Origin: Cladorhizidae sp. MBARI D1340-BT2
Lineage: Eukaryota > Porifera > Demospongiae > Poecilosclerida > Cladorhizidae
Length of the DNA: 64,000 nt
NCBI GenBank assembly: GCA_028752905.1
Contig: JAQNBH010000006.1
Span: 26,711,811 to 26,775,810 of the forward strand
Reading direction: 5' to 3'
A program made the translations under genes and the position numbers. Shown here piece after piece: positions 9,262 through 20,801 of this stretch. Numbering within the stretch: the first letter of the stretch is position 1; every line of letters begins with the position of its first letter. The notes under the pieces are model-generated. The model saw nothing but the letters and a program-made list of their open reading frames with translations, searched no databases and had not been told where the DNA came from.

Positions 9262-11868
9262 ATGGGAAGAGGTTGTAGGAAGGAGAAATGGAAGGAGAGA
9301 ATGCCTATGATGATTAATGTTCAGCAAACCTTTCTTTCTGGAAGGAACCTTGGAAGCAAAACCATATCAAGAACAAAGGGACAAGCTGTTGTCAAATTTC
9401 TGAAAGGGGAGATGGCGAACAGTGATCCTAAATTCAATTTTTGGGTGAAACAAAAATGTTTTTAACTTTTGGAGTATCCTGGTCTTGGGCTTAAGGATGT
9501 ACTTTGTATACCTGCAAAGAAAAAGGTGATTAAACCCATATAGCCAGTGATATATTTAGTGAGACATATTTTGTTGTTAGACAGGTCTCCTTATTTTATA
9601 AGTTTAAAGCCACAAGTCAAGTGCCAATCTATAGGCATGGATGATAATAACAAAGACAAAACTTTGTTTAATTGATTGAAATCCAGTAGCCATTCGCTTC
9701 ATGAGCCAGACGCTTTACTGAATCGCAGTTATACGGTGTCATTTTAATCTAATCTTTTTTTCAGGATGAGAATGACTCCTCCATCCTTGGTCATTATCGG
9801 AGAGTGGCTTACATTGAAGAGTTTCATACTATTTTGAATAGAGTGCACTGTGATGTTCAAGGTCATATGGGCTATAAAAGGCTCTAGCCGAGGTACAGAA
9901 TGTCTATCATTTCTATATAAAAACAGATTCTATGCATGTGATCTTGTGTTTGAAATCTAGCCCTTGATGCATGCTCTCATTTTGGCACTCAAATATTGTA
10001 GGTACAGTGTAGCTCTACTGGTTGAACACCTAAAGATTGCACGTGAGATTGAAAATTGTGACTGACTGTCAGTTATATAAGCTGTGCATAATATGGGTAT
10101 AGCTCATGTCAACCATAAAATGTTTTTAATCAGGTGACCATGAATATTTGAATTGAGGTCCTGACATAAGGTTGCTATCTCTAACTTTTATATGGTTTTG
10201 GTAAGTGCAAACATACAATTTGTCATATCCAAATTCAATTGAGTCCAAGGACAGTGCAGCGCAGCATATGAGTAAAACACTACTATTGTAGTAGTAACCT
10301 CCAATTCACTTTTATTGAAAAATTGGAACACACAGCAAGTTACATTTTGGACACAACATAAAACACTCGATATGAAGTATGTTGACGTTTGGATGTTATG
10401 AATCCTTATGTTTCACCTATTTCCTATTTTATATCGGTTTGACCTACATCCTTCTAATACTAGCAAAAACATGGGTGTGTCCGTTTCATCCACTAGATAC
10501 AGCAAGCATCCACCTCTCAGCTTTTTAATGTGAATATTTAATTACCCATGGGTTAATCCTGTTGTTTTAGTATGTGGTAAACAACCAGCGACATTTTATA
10601 ATAGTGATCTGTTTTGGATATCAAAGGTAATTCAATTCTCTGTCTTCACCATACTCCCTCTAGATTTCTTCGAACTATGCGTGTCTACCAAGATCTGTTG
10701 TGGAGAAGTACGTTCAATTATGTAGTGTGATTAACCTTCAGAAGCCACAAACCAACAGTGCCCCACACTTAAACCTATCATTTCTTCTGGATTTATGATT
10801 CGAGGACAGGTAATATTATTAGTACCAAATATGTTGGTATTTAGCATCGTCTTAGTTAGATGGATTTGATTGACATGCGACATAGACCAGACGACCGCCA
10901 TAACTGGATTGGCCACTACATGGATCATTGGTCGAAATTCCATGTACTGTTTGCTCTTGAGCACAAGAGTGCAATTGAGGTGGCTAAAAACTTGTCCAGT
11001 CGTGTTTTTGCATATTTCGGTGTTCCCAAGGTTGTGTGACCCATAATTGATTATTAATGGTTACAGCATGCTTGAGTGTTCCTATGTATAGATATTCCAA
11101 TCTGATAACGGAAGAGAATTTGTCAATCATATCATAGACAAACTGGTGAAGACCTGGCCGGGGAAAGCCACCATCATAAACGGTCGACCAAGACACCCTC
11201 AATCACAGGGTCTAGTGGAACGTGCAAATGCTAAAGTTGAAGAACTTCTTGCATGTCGGTTTGAAAAGAATGAATGTGATATGGCATGGTCACATTGGTT
11301 ACCAGAAATTCAGTGTAAGTTTGATTTTCATAATAGTGATTCATAAACAATAGTGATCATAAACAACTATAATTGGTGACTGTATGATACTATAAAAGAA
11401 GATACCATAAATATGTAATATAGCTGAACTTTTCATGGTAATGGTTATTGATAGGTTATGGACGAGTGTTTAGTACAGCCATTGTAGTACTAATATGCCT
11501 AATACTGGCATCCTGATGGCAGCATGAACTTCACATACTTGGTCATCTCTGCTTTGTGTGTGTGTGTATACTACTAGATCAACTGAATACATGTGTTCAT
11601 GAAACGATGAAGTGTAGTCCATACAAATTGGGGTACGGACAGGGAAGATATCGCAGACTTGATCAATGAAACTGAGCCTATGGAACATGTATCAGCAGAC
11701 AAAAGTTCTACTCCTCTACCTTGTTCAGATGATCCAAGCTCTGCTGAACACTCCTCACCATCTGTCCCTCACTGTAGTGAACCTCATTGCACAGAGAGTG
11801 ATATCAGAAATAAGCAAAGTAAAACAATTTTAGACCTTTTAATATTTCTAATCCAGGGTCAGTACTGA
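9262..11868 (+). pseudogene. KRBA2-like integrase gene, multi-exon, broken
   Basis: Exon-like pieces in order: 9262-9530 (FNFWVKQK, then a TAA, then LGLKDVLCIPAKKK); 9765-9892 (HTILNRVH, GHMGYKRL, the His pair of an H2C2 finger, then a TAG/one-base loss); 10664-10809 (NYACLPRSVVEKYVQLC, Cys part; frameshift near 10768); 10860-11030 (MDLIDMRH, WIGHYMDHWSKFH); 11092-11314 (FQSDNGREFV, HPQSQGLVERANAKVE). The last two supply the three acidic catalytic residues D, D and E of an integrase core. A further stretch at 11620-11813 reads SPYKLGYGQ and an acidic/Ser-rich tail. Splice sites fit between most pieces. KRBA2 and relatives derive from Gypsy-integrase-related (Ginger-type) transposases. Two stops and at least two frameshifts mean it is dead. 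Confidence 0.65.
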
Positions 11869-11942
11869 GCAATGATGTGCAAATGATAGAAAAGATGCCC
11901 ATTGGAAATATGTTAGTCCCAACTGGGGAAATATAAGATTGC

Positions 11943-12274
11943 TAGACTGTCATAACAATCATTCCATTACTGCCTCCACACAACCACAATGACCTCACAA
12001 ATAATTATAAACTTCAGCAATAATAATATATTCTTGTACTATATTACTACCTCCACAACCACAAGGGACGTCACAAATATGATAAAATCCAGATTACTCT
12101 AACATAAGGTATGAAGAGATTTATAGCTAAGAAAATGTGCTGCTATATAGCATCAGTTATTTATCACAATTTTGCTGTCCGCAGTAATGTAGGGATTGTT
12201 ATCCAAGAATATATTATTGCTGAAGTTTATGGTGGTGTGGAGGCAGTTATGGAGTGATTGTTACGACAGCACAA
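11943..12274. mobile_element. Inverted-repeat element (MITE-like), ~330 bp
   Basis: The left arm (from ACTGTCATAACAATCA, 11947 on) is matched by the reverse complement of the right arm (GCTGTCGTAACAATCA), both followed by a segment on CTGCCTCCACAC and CTTCAGCAATAATA. Arms are about 70-90 bp around a ~170-bp centre. No clear target duplication is visible, so the superfamily is undetermined. Confidence 0.65.
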
Positions 12275-13315
12275 TATCAAAGCCAACCTTATATGTCCTT
12301 TAATTTATTAAATTTTTTTTACATATTACTTGTTCCCAATATATTTTAAAGCTTTCGTGAATTGGAATACTGTTTTGATGCTATATATGCCTGCAATGCC
12401 CACACGAAGAGGAGTGTCCTGGTCAGACCTAGCCCAGGTTACTTCCCAGGTCAAGTTGGTATGCATGCATGACAAGTTTGGGACAGATTGGTCCAGTGGT
12501 TTAGAATGCCATAAGGAACAATCCTAAAATGCTTCCCCCATCAGTAACTACATTCAGCAATCCTTCTTTGATTCTTCACTGCAAAAGCCATACCCTCAAT
12601 CCACTGCATCTAACACAGCGATTTGGTAAAGGATCGAGCAATTTGGGTTGCGCACGCCATTCAAAGATGGCATCTTAGACGAACTATATATGCAAAAATC
12701 AACCTTTTTTTAATTAGCTCTCTAAAGCGACACCAAAAGGCACCTTCCCAGATAGCGCTCTACAAAATGGCATAAAAATAAATGAAATCTATGCAGCCAA
12801 TAAGATGATGATGATGATGATTATGATAATGATGATGATGATGATGATTTTACGTGTCATTTTTTCCAACCATTTTTTTAGTTTGGAGAACTGTGCTTCT
12901 GTGTGCTATATTGTTGGAACGCTTTTTGTGACATACTTTTTTTAGGGTCTGTATAGGTATAGAATCGAGTATATGGCAAGTTTTAGTTTGTTGCTGAATG
13001 ATCTCTGACCTGCCAAACCTACATGAGAGTGCCTACATGAGAGTGCTAACGCATATTAAATTGCTGGCAAGAGAAGCCTAAACTTTTAGGCTGCATGAAT
13101 AGTTCTGATATTGGACAAGTTAGTACTTAGGGGAATTTTGATGCTACATATATACACCGATTAAATTGAATAATTTTTGGGTTAATTTTAATAAACAGGT
13201 TAGATAATCCTTTACCAATCCAAATCTTATGCACTATATAATAATTAAAATGCTTAAAATCAGGTAATTACAGGCACATCTGATTTTCTTAAAATTATGT
13301 AGCAAATACTTACAG
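12275..13315. other. No gene seen; GAT microsatellite
   Basis: Apart from an imperfect GAT/ATG microsatellite at about 12804-12848 and a 14-bp direct repeat (CCTACATGAGAGTG) near 13018-13046, nothing is recognisable. The missing N-terminal exons of the Ginger1 gene would be expected here or further left, but I could not identify them. Confidence 0.4.
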
Positions 13316-16300
13316 ATGGGAGATTTTGGGTATAGACCTCATTGGTCAATTTGCGGCCACAGACGAAGGCCATATATATGTCTGCACTGTTACAGATCTC
13401 TTTACCAAGTGGGTATTTGCTCGGCCAATCAAGTCCAAATCAGCTGGTGATGTTGCAAGCATTCTACTCGAGCTCATCTACAGTTATGGTCCTCCCCCAA
13501 AAATTATAATGGATCAGGGGCATGAATTTATAAACCAGGTAACTAACTTAATAAAACTGTTGCCATCTGTGTTCATGAAATGACATGTATGTGGTCTGAG
13601 AAGTGAAAATTAATCAAGGAAAATGTGTTGGATTTGTTTACAAGAGCAAAGTTAGACTATTGAGTACAAGGCAGACTTAACACAATTTAAGATAACTTTA
13701 TTAGCAACTTCAGTCTTGATTATCTGGAAATTTCCTCCTGCTTCCTTTTGATAAATATTCATGTAGAGTAATGTTCTGTTTGTGTGAACTTATTTGATAA
13801 CTCAGCTCAATGATGTTGTCTTGACTGCTTTTGGAGTGAAGCAGATGGTATGTTCGGTATATCACCCTCAGAGCAATGGCCAAGATGAGCGGACTAATCA
13901 AACTCTTAAGAGGGCACTGTCCAAGTATACAAACGATACTCAATCTGACTGGAACAAGTAAGCTACCAATATTTAATAATTATTTTTCAAGATTGACAGT
14001 TTGTTAATAGAGAGATTTCTACTATTACCATTACCACCACCTTCCAGTAGATGGCAATATCACATTTCATGCTAATCTGTGATTACCCCAGAAAATCTCA
14101 CCAGAATCTCTCCAATGAATCCTCTCACACTGAAACACCAACCCACTCACACACACACACATATAAAATTATGAAAAGGCATAAAAAATAGTAGTTATTG
14201 CTACCGTATTGCTACAAAATTTGATTAAGTTTTGCGAGTGCATTGTTATTCGTAAAACATCTCGCAATCTTTTTTATCGCACAAAACATTCCGCGTGCAT
14301 ATTGCAGCCAAAAGCCAGACGGTTTACTAGCGAGAAAGAAGCTGACTACAGTGTGACCATTCGAATGTGCTTCAAACAATCCTTGCCTACTAGTGAAGAT
14401 GCAGGAATCGATCAGATGTATCAGGAGAGCAAACGAAAATGTGCAGAGGGTACTGGATGGTCAGGATAGTGCGCAGAAAAGTGCCAACCGATCTTGTTAT
14501 AATTAGTGGTACTTATTATAAAACGCAAAACTAAGAGCGCATTATACATTTATGGAGCTCAAAATCTCTAAATTGCACATTGTAGCAATACGGTATATTA
14601 TTTTCCAAATTCTTATACAATAAAAATATAAACATGGTTTTTGGTGTAAGCCTTCAGCTAAAGGATGCATATACCTTGAATGTGCTGCTTGTAGTTATGA
14701 TTTCTATGTATGATGTTTTGTACTTATGTAGATATGTACTCCCCACAACTTATGGTATCAATACAAGTGTCCAGTCTTCAACAAAGCAACAGACATTTGT
14801 GTTGATGTTCTACCGAACAGCTAGGGGTTCCATAGCCATCAATAATGCAGAACATGAGAATGAGCAGGAGCTTCTCTATGAAAACATCTCACTCACTATA
14901 TCTCCTGAAGACATTCAATATAATTTGGAGAAGCATGTGGCAGATGTAAGAACAAAACTGACTGGCAAACATAAATATATGACATGAAATTGCTGACACT
15001 TTTTTGTAACAAAACAAAAAATGGTGGACAAATAGTTTAATGAAAATGTTTGATGCACTCCCCAAAAATCATGTTACAGATCTGTTTTATTTTGTAATCA
15101 CATAGGTACATATGAGAAGATACGGTTGAAAATTGAAGAAGCTAAAGCAAAGCATAAAGCTTATTTCGATTCCAAGCAAAAAGAGGCTACAAACGGCAAT
15201 AGGTATGTTTTTATGAATTAATGTGTACCTTTAATGTGTGCCTTTATATAAGCTGAATCAAATTAGAGTCCCATTGTTGTTTCTGAGAAAAAATCGAAAG
15301 GCTAAGAATAATAAAATTTTCTGGATATATGTATTTCCGAGTTTTGATAAATGTTAGAATGTCCTTGTCTGTTTTTTGTGATATATTTTTTATCTATAGC
15401 TCGACCTTTACTGGATGTTTTTAATTTTATATTATTAACCTGTTGACCATCATAGATGATTATGTCCTTAAAAGACTAATGCAAGGAAGGTATCCAGAAA
15501 AGGAGACAGGCTGGTGCAGGACTGGTTGGAACCCTATGTAATCGTTCATGTCTCACCCAAAGGACTCTGCACACTGCAGGATAACAACCAAAACATTATG
15601 ACGGTTAAGTTTAATGTCTGGCTCTTGAAGCCTTACTTAACTAGAGAGATACCAGTTCAACATGAGATACCAACTTCCATCCAGTCACACAACACCAGTT
15701 CGAACAACCCTGGACCATCTGATCAGTTGAGTGATACAGCTTCCTCCCCTGGGAGTCCAGATAAGAGGCAGTGCCTAATCATTCGACAGACTAAGAAAGA
15801 TAGTCTAGTCCTCCCACCACCTGATAGAAACACACCTCTCTCTAGTGAGCCAACATCAGACTGTGTTGTAACCAGTGTTACACAAGTTGTGCCTAGAATG
15901 CTTGGAAAACCCTTGCCTTGCAAACCACCTGTCCATTACAGAAAATTTCCTGGTGACTTTTTAATAATTCTGCTGTCTGAAGCATGGCTAGAGGACACAC
16001 ACATAGATGAGGCGCAGGATCTACTTCGCAATCAGTTTCCAAAGATGGGTGGCTTCCAGTCCATTGGGTATGTGGCACCAGGAAGTGGAGGCTCAATAAC
16101 TGGAACTCCGGTTTGGGATTATATCCAAATCATGAATACTGGTGGCCACTGGGTCTGTGTGTCCAGCATAGGAATGCCCAAGGGGACTGTGCGGGTGTAT
16201 GACAGCCTCTATGCAGGAACCAGTAAGAAATAACTTGAATGATAATATTTTACATGCTAAACTTTAAAAAAAAATTACACATTCTGATTAGGTGGATCAA

Positions 16301-17184
16301 GAATTAACTGTTGTCAATTTCCAACAACTTTTATGACATGCATTGGAAATTGAATAATGTCATTGGATCCAACAGTGTTGTTATATTTTAATCCTCTCGA
16401 TTAAAAAATTGGGCTCCTTGATAACTACTGTTGTGAGCTTAGAAATCTATACTCAATTTTTTACTTGCATAGTATCTCAACTCAAGCATCACATTAAGAA
16501 CCAGGGCCTTTCAAGAGTGTCAATTTCACCTAAATATGATTCACAGCTGAATATTAATGGCAAGATGCCCACGTATGGTACAACAACGAACCCACTAAAA
16601 TAGGTACAGTACGTGTTACCATTCAATCAATTCTTGTGAAATAAATAGTAGTTATACACGACAAACAATTAATAGTTGTTTCGTTTGTTTGTTCTTATTG
16701 TTGTTGGATCATTGCAGAACTGGATACACTAAAATGCCTGGCATGGATGGAATTATATCAAGGAAGCCACCTGACCATACAGCAACCATACATGCATCAA
16801 CAGGTTGGAGATGCCTGTGGTTTATTCGCCATTGCTGTAGCAACCGCATTATGCAATGGTGTGGACCCATCAACAATAACATTTGATCAAACAAAGATGC
16901 GGTCCCACCTGATGAGATCATTCCAGACATATCACATCAAACTATTCCCTGTTCAAGGATGCCGACGAGAAGCCACAAGCAAGAAGCTCAAAATTGTTCT
17001 CAGGGAACCATTGATCTGTGTTTGCAGACAACCCCATGACTGTGCCCTCACAGTGGCACAGTGCAGCAAGTTTAGTAAATGGTTCCAACAATCATGTACA
17101 GAGATTCCACCATCAGCCATCATCAACCGGGAGGAGGAGTGGAAATGTGGCAGTTGTTGGGACAGGGAATTGGGTGCCACTTAA
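13316..17184 (+). CDS. Ginger1-type transposase: integrase + Ulp1 protease + PHD-like finger
   Basis: Seven exons join in frame with GT-AG introns: 13316-13538, 13806-13957, 14732-14945, 15117-15202, 15498-16222, 16473-16577, 16718-17184 (stop TAA), about 656 residues with no internal stop; the 5' end is missing. Exons 1-2 hold the DDE core: GIDLIGQF, IIMDQGHEF and YHPQSNGQDERTNQ. Exon 3 reads TYGINTSVQSSTK, normal after the core. Exon 5 opens with a GPY/F-like module (WLEPYVIVHV). Exons 5-7 form a C48 (Ulp1) protease: GGHWVCV (His), RVYDSLY (Asp), then HQQVGDACGLFA (Gln, Cys). A PHD-like finger follows (ICVCRQPHDC, WKCGSCW) with two ligands altered. Bao and colleagues described Ginger1 transposases with GPY/F and Ulp1 or OTU domains; this matches. 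The exon 4/5 acceptors are my choice among alternatives. A domesticated gene cannot be excluded. Confidence 0.72.
14204..14593. mobile_element. Tc1/mariner-type MITE in Ginger1 intron 2
   Basis: The 390-bp element has perfect 14-bp inverted ends CCGTATTGCTACAA and TA on both sides (14202-14203 and 14594-14595), the mark of Tc1/mariner elements. It holds no transposase. The right portion is duplicated at 23972-24170. Confidence 0.75.
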
Positions 17185-18100
17185 ATAATTTAGACTGAAT
17201 CTGTTTGTTCTTGTTGGGATTTTTTTCTGGGTAATTATGAATGTCTCATTTTCATGCAATAAACTGTCTTAGTTTTCTCCAATCTGTGAAATACTGGGAG
17301 ATCCTAAACTTTCTGGTGGTATTCCTAGGATATCATGGTTGACCTGGAAATATGTTTATTGTTTAATTCAAGTTTTGCACAAGTTAAATTGTAGGATGGT
17401 GCTGAGGAACCACATATATATGCTCTGACCCTGTCCTTCTATCACTCCATCATCCAGAGAAGCAAAACAAAAGAAAAATTGTTCCTATCACTCCATCCAG
17501 AGAAGCAAAACAAAAGAAAAATTGTTCATCTAATTGTGATTATAGTAAATGGCAAGTATTCTCACTTGTCATATTACTTCTCCCATGATGATAGATTTGT
17601 TGCTAAAACAATTTATTTCTATAGCTAGAGAGTAAAATTTAATATAAAAAAACAAAAACAAATTTCTGAGAGAAATGAGGGTTGGCAAGTTACTTGCCAT
17701 ATTAGATACTCCTCCCATGTTTTTACAGCAATTTATATATAGCTTGTGTATATATATATACACACGCAACACATTCATATTCAGCTATGACAGGTGAGAT
17801 TTATATGGCAGGTGGGACTAATATGTCAGGTGAGACAAATATGGCAGGTGTCTGCAGGTGACTAATATGGCAGGTGAGACTAATATGTCAGGTGATACTA
17901 ATATGTCAGGTGAGACTAATACGGAAACATCGCTCCAGTCATGAGAGAGAGGACAGATTTGGTACACAAATTTCTTAGCAGGTTGTTAATTTTGCAACCA
18001 AAAAATTGCTAAATTCGCAAGACTTTGTACCCCCTAAAACCACTCCCTCCTACATTGCTGCCACATTGGGTCAGGAAACTCACGTGGTGGACAACTAGCC
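17185..18100. repeat. Non-coding with short tandem repeats
   Basis: No gene seen. A ~43-bp segment (CTATCACTCCAT, then CAGAGAAGCAAAACAAAAG) is present twice at about 17440-17525. At 17788-17924 a ~20-bp motif close to ACTAATATGGCAGGTGAG repeats about seven times. Two more copies of this motif occur at 19287-19322, on the far side of the minus-strand exon cluster. Confidence 0.65.
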
Positions 18101-18102
18101 AG

Positions 18103-19194
18103 CTAACCAAAATAACAACCCCACATGAGTCTTAGCATCCTGATGAAGGCTAGAGCATCTACCAAACTCATATAATGTTCTGGATGAATTGGTATTCGGT
18201 GTACGGTGCAAGTTTCTGGTACAGGATCGAAGGCAGGGATGTATATCGCAGTTATTTTAAACATTGCGTTATTCCCCACATGGCAACCTAGAATGGGAAA
18301 GAAGACAAAACTAAAGAAGAGATGAAGAGGTTTTATCACTTGACCAAGAATATTTTTTTGGATTAGTACTTATAATTATCAAGGCTTTGTATAAATAATT
18401 ATGGCACTCGTTTGTTATTCCCCCGCCACCAATCTTTTGAATGAATCAAATGTTATTCTTATTCTACCTCCCCCAATGGTTTGTGTTTTGAATGTCCAGA
18501 TCGAAAATAAATTTTCTGAACTTGTCAAACCTTATCCCAGATAAGGCTGCTAGCGTCAATTTCCTTCAATAGCAGGGGGGACTCCACAAACCCCGTTATT
18601 GCAGCTACAACCAAGCAATGACTTTTGAACTTCTTGACAAAGGAGACAGATGGATGTGTCACCGTCGAGGTTGTTGAGAGCAGAAGGGGTTGCGAGTAGG
18701 TACGTGACTTGAGAATTATAAGCTGACTTAAAGAAAGATTATCATATTTATTTATTGCCGGTCGAGCTTACTACTATCAAATTTTCCGATCATGAACTTG
18801 GCATTGATTTGTAATTTACATTGATTTGTAATTTAGTCACAGCTGAATAACAAAAAAGTGCCATAATTATTATCGCAATGAACTATTGGGTACAGAGGAA
18901 CTTGCTAATTTGTGAGAAGTAGATGTGATTTACAGAACCTCTTTGTTGTCATGTCTTAAAGTGCAAACAGGATAGAATGTTGGTATTTGTAGAATGTTGG
19001 CATTTGTTCTGAATACTTATGTTATCTGAATGGCAATGATTTGGATAAAGATTAATATACCAAGAGGTGTCAATTATTTTTCTTATTCCACTCTGCTCCT
19101 TCGCACTCATGTCACAACTGTATTTTCCATTCTTAAGGAAATATTCGATCTTCCGCAGATATACTGCAGGGTCCTTCTCTGTCCTCACCATCAC
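18103..19194 (-). CDS. Minus-strand exon-like pieces, unassigned
   Basis: Read from right to left: near 19190-19040 an open stretch reads DPAVYLRKIEYFLKNGKY and SAKEQSGIRK. It resembles the N-terminal region that precedes the zinc finger in Ginger1/gypsy-type integrases, though this is only a pattern impression. At 18295-18103, after a strong acceptor (CTTTCCCATTCTAG), a frame reads FKITAIYIPAFDPVPE and HPEHYMSLVDALAFIRMLR. A stretch near 18690-18545 has an open frame with several Cys but no convincing splice sites. No start, stop or connection is certain, and the pieces may belong to different units. Confidence 0.3.
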
Positions 19195-19329
19195 AATTCA
19201 GCTCCACACGAGGGACAAATTTGGCAGCTGACTTTATTTATGCATTGTTTATTAATTTTGTGAGGATGCGCTTGCACGGTGTAGCTAAAGGGACAAATAT
19301 GGCAGTGGGACTAATATGGCACGACACCG

Positions 19330-20800
19330 GCTTGTGGCGGGCCCTTCTCTTGAGATGAATCTTTGGAGTGGTGTGTATAAAAATTATGATAACTTCATAA
19401 TTTAATAACCAAATCTTCTGAAACTTTACAAAGTGTAAGATTCACTGTTTAACTATAGTATGAGTAAGTTAAATAATAATAAGAAATAAATAAAAATAAA
19501 AATACAGTCAGGGTCCCCCTTAATACAACAAGATATAAAACACAAACCGGAAATAAAAATAGCCATTGTCACAACAAGGGTACACACCTGTCCCTATCTA
19601 CAATAAAAATTATTCTGCATACTCCTCTTCCTCTCCTCAAGGTAGACCCCAAAAAGCTGAAAACAAGCAGGACACTCAGGCACAAGGGACACAAAAGAAA
19701 CCAGAACCTAAAACCAACAAACCAATCCAACAAATCAACCCAAGAAGCATATAAAAGGATATCTACAAAACACACATTTACTAAGGCACACACCGCCATA
19801 AGTGTGTACCCCAAAATGAAGAAGTCTCTCATGAATTTAAATGAATTAAGAGATTAAAATAACATCATAGATTAAAATATTATCAAGTGTAATGCATCTT
19901 TCTCTCTTGAAAGAGAAAGTACTCCAGTTTCATCATTTCAGTAATCACCTACTAGCCATAACCCTCCCTCCCCCTAGGGAATGTTTATCCTCAGTTTATC
20001 AGTTTATCACTTTCTAAGTTTTTTTTCCTTCTTTCTGTTCTAGCCCAAACAAAACCTGCACCATCATGCATCATCCACATTCCAATGCAACACTCTGTAA
20101 TACACACAACACCCACTTACTATATATAGCATCACTCACACCATCCACCATGCAATCACAAAAGTGTGAATATGTGCTTACCTCTCTTTATAAGCACCAA
20201 CAAGCATTGAGTACCTCATTCTTAGCATAGACAAAGATACCTCCAAATATTTGCCAATTAAAAATATATTGATCTCGCTGTCAAATAACTTTTTGAAGAC
20301 AACCATATTTACATCAATAAGTCCTCTACCATGTCCTGCCATTGCTCAGCATTGAAGTCTCTCTCCCTGGAGAGCAGGAGGATATCTAGAGGAGCAGGAG
20401 GATAGCTAGAGGTTGGACGCACCAACACAGGACAGATTACCACTCCACCACAGGTGGCCCCTCCCACTGCTCCCCATCAATATACTACACTATCACTCAT
20501 TCAGAGGCAAGAAGAAGATAATCACGTTTCGGATTATCTCCATCAACACTGTAAACACCAAGTTTATACACGCACGTACAACACTAACACTACCACCCTT
20601 AGCAATAAATACACTAGAGAATTTCTAATTCTAGGAAGGATACTCTGCGCCAATCCAGAACAGCCTCCCAAAAGAACTGGATGACAAATAAACAAACACA
20701 ATAGACAGCTTCCTCTAGCACAGAGATTTGCAGACTACAGAGAAAATCCATATGCCTACATTGGAGGATATGTTCTTTCAACTGGGTAGTGTGGTAATCC
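19330..20800. other. A/C-rich, G-poor segment without clear gene
   Basis: The plus strand is strongly depleted in G from about 19.5 to 22.1 kb. Short frames such as the one at 20454-20684 (YLHQHCKHQVYTRT, FLILGRILCANPEQPP) are open but unrecognised. The bias could reflect an old element or strand-specific composition. Confidence 0.35.
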
Positions 20801-20801
20801 C

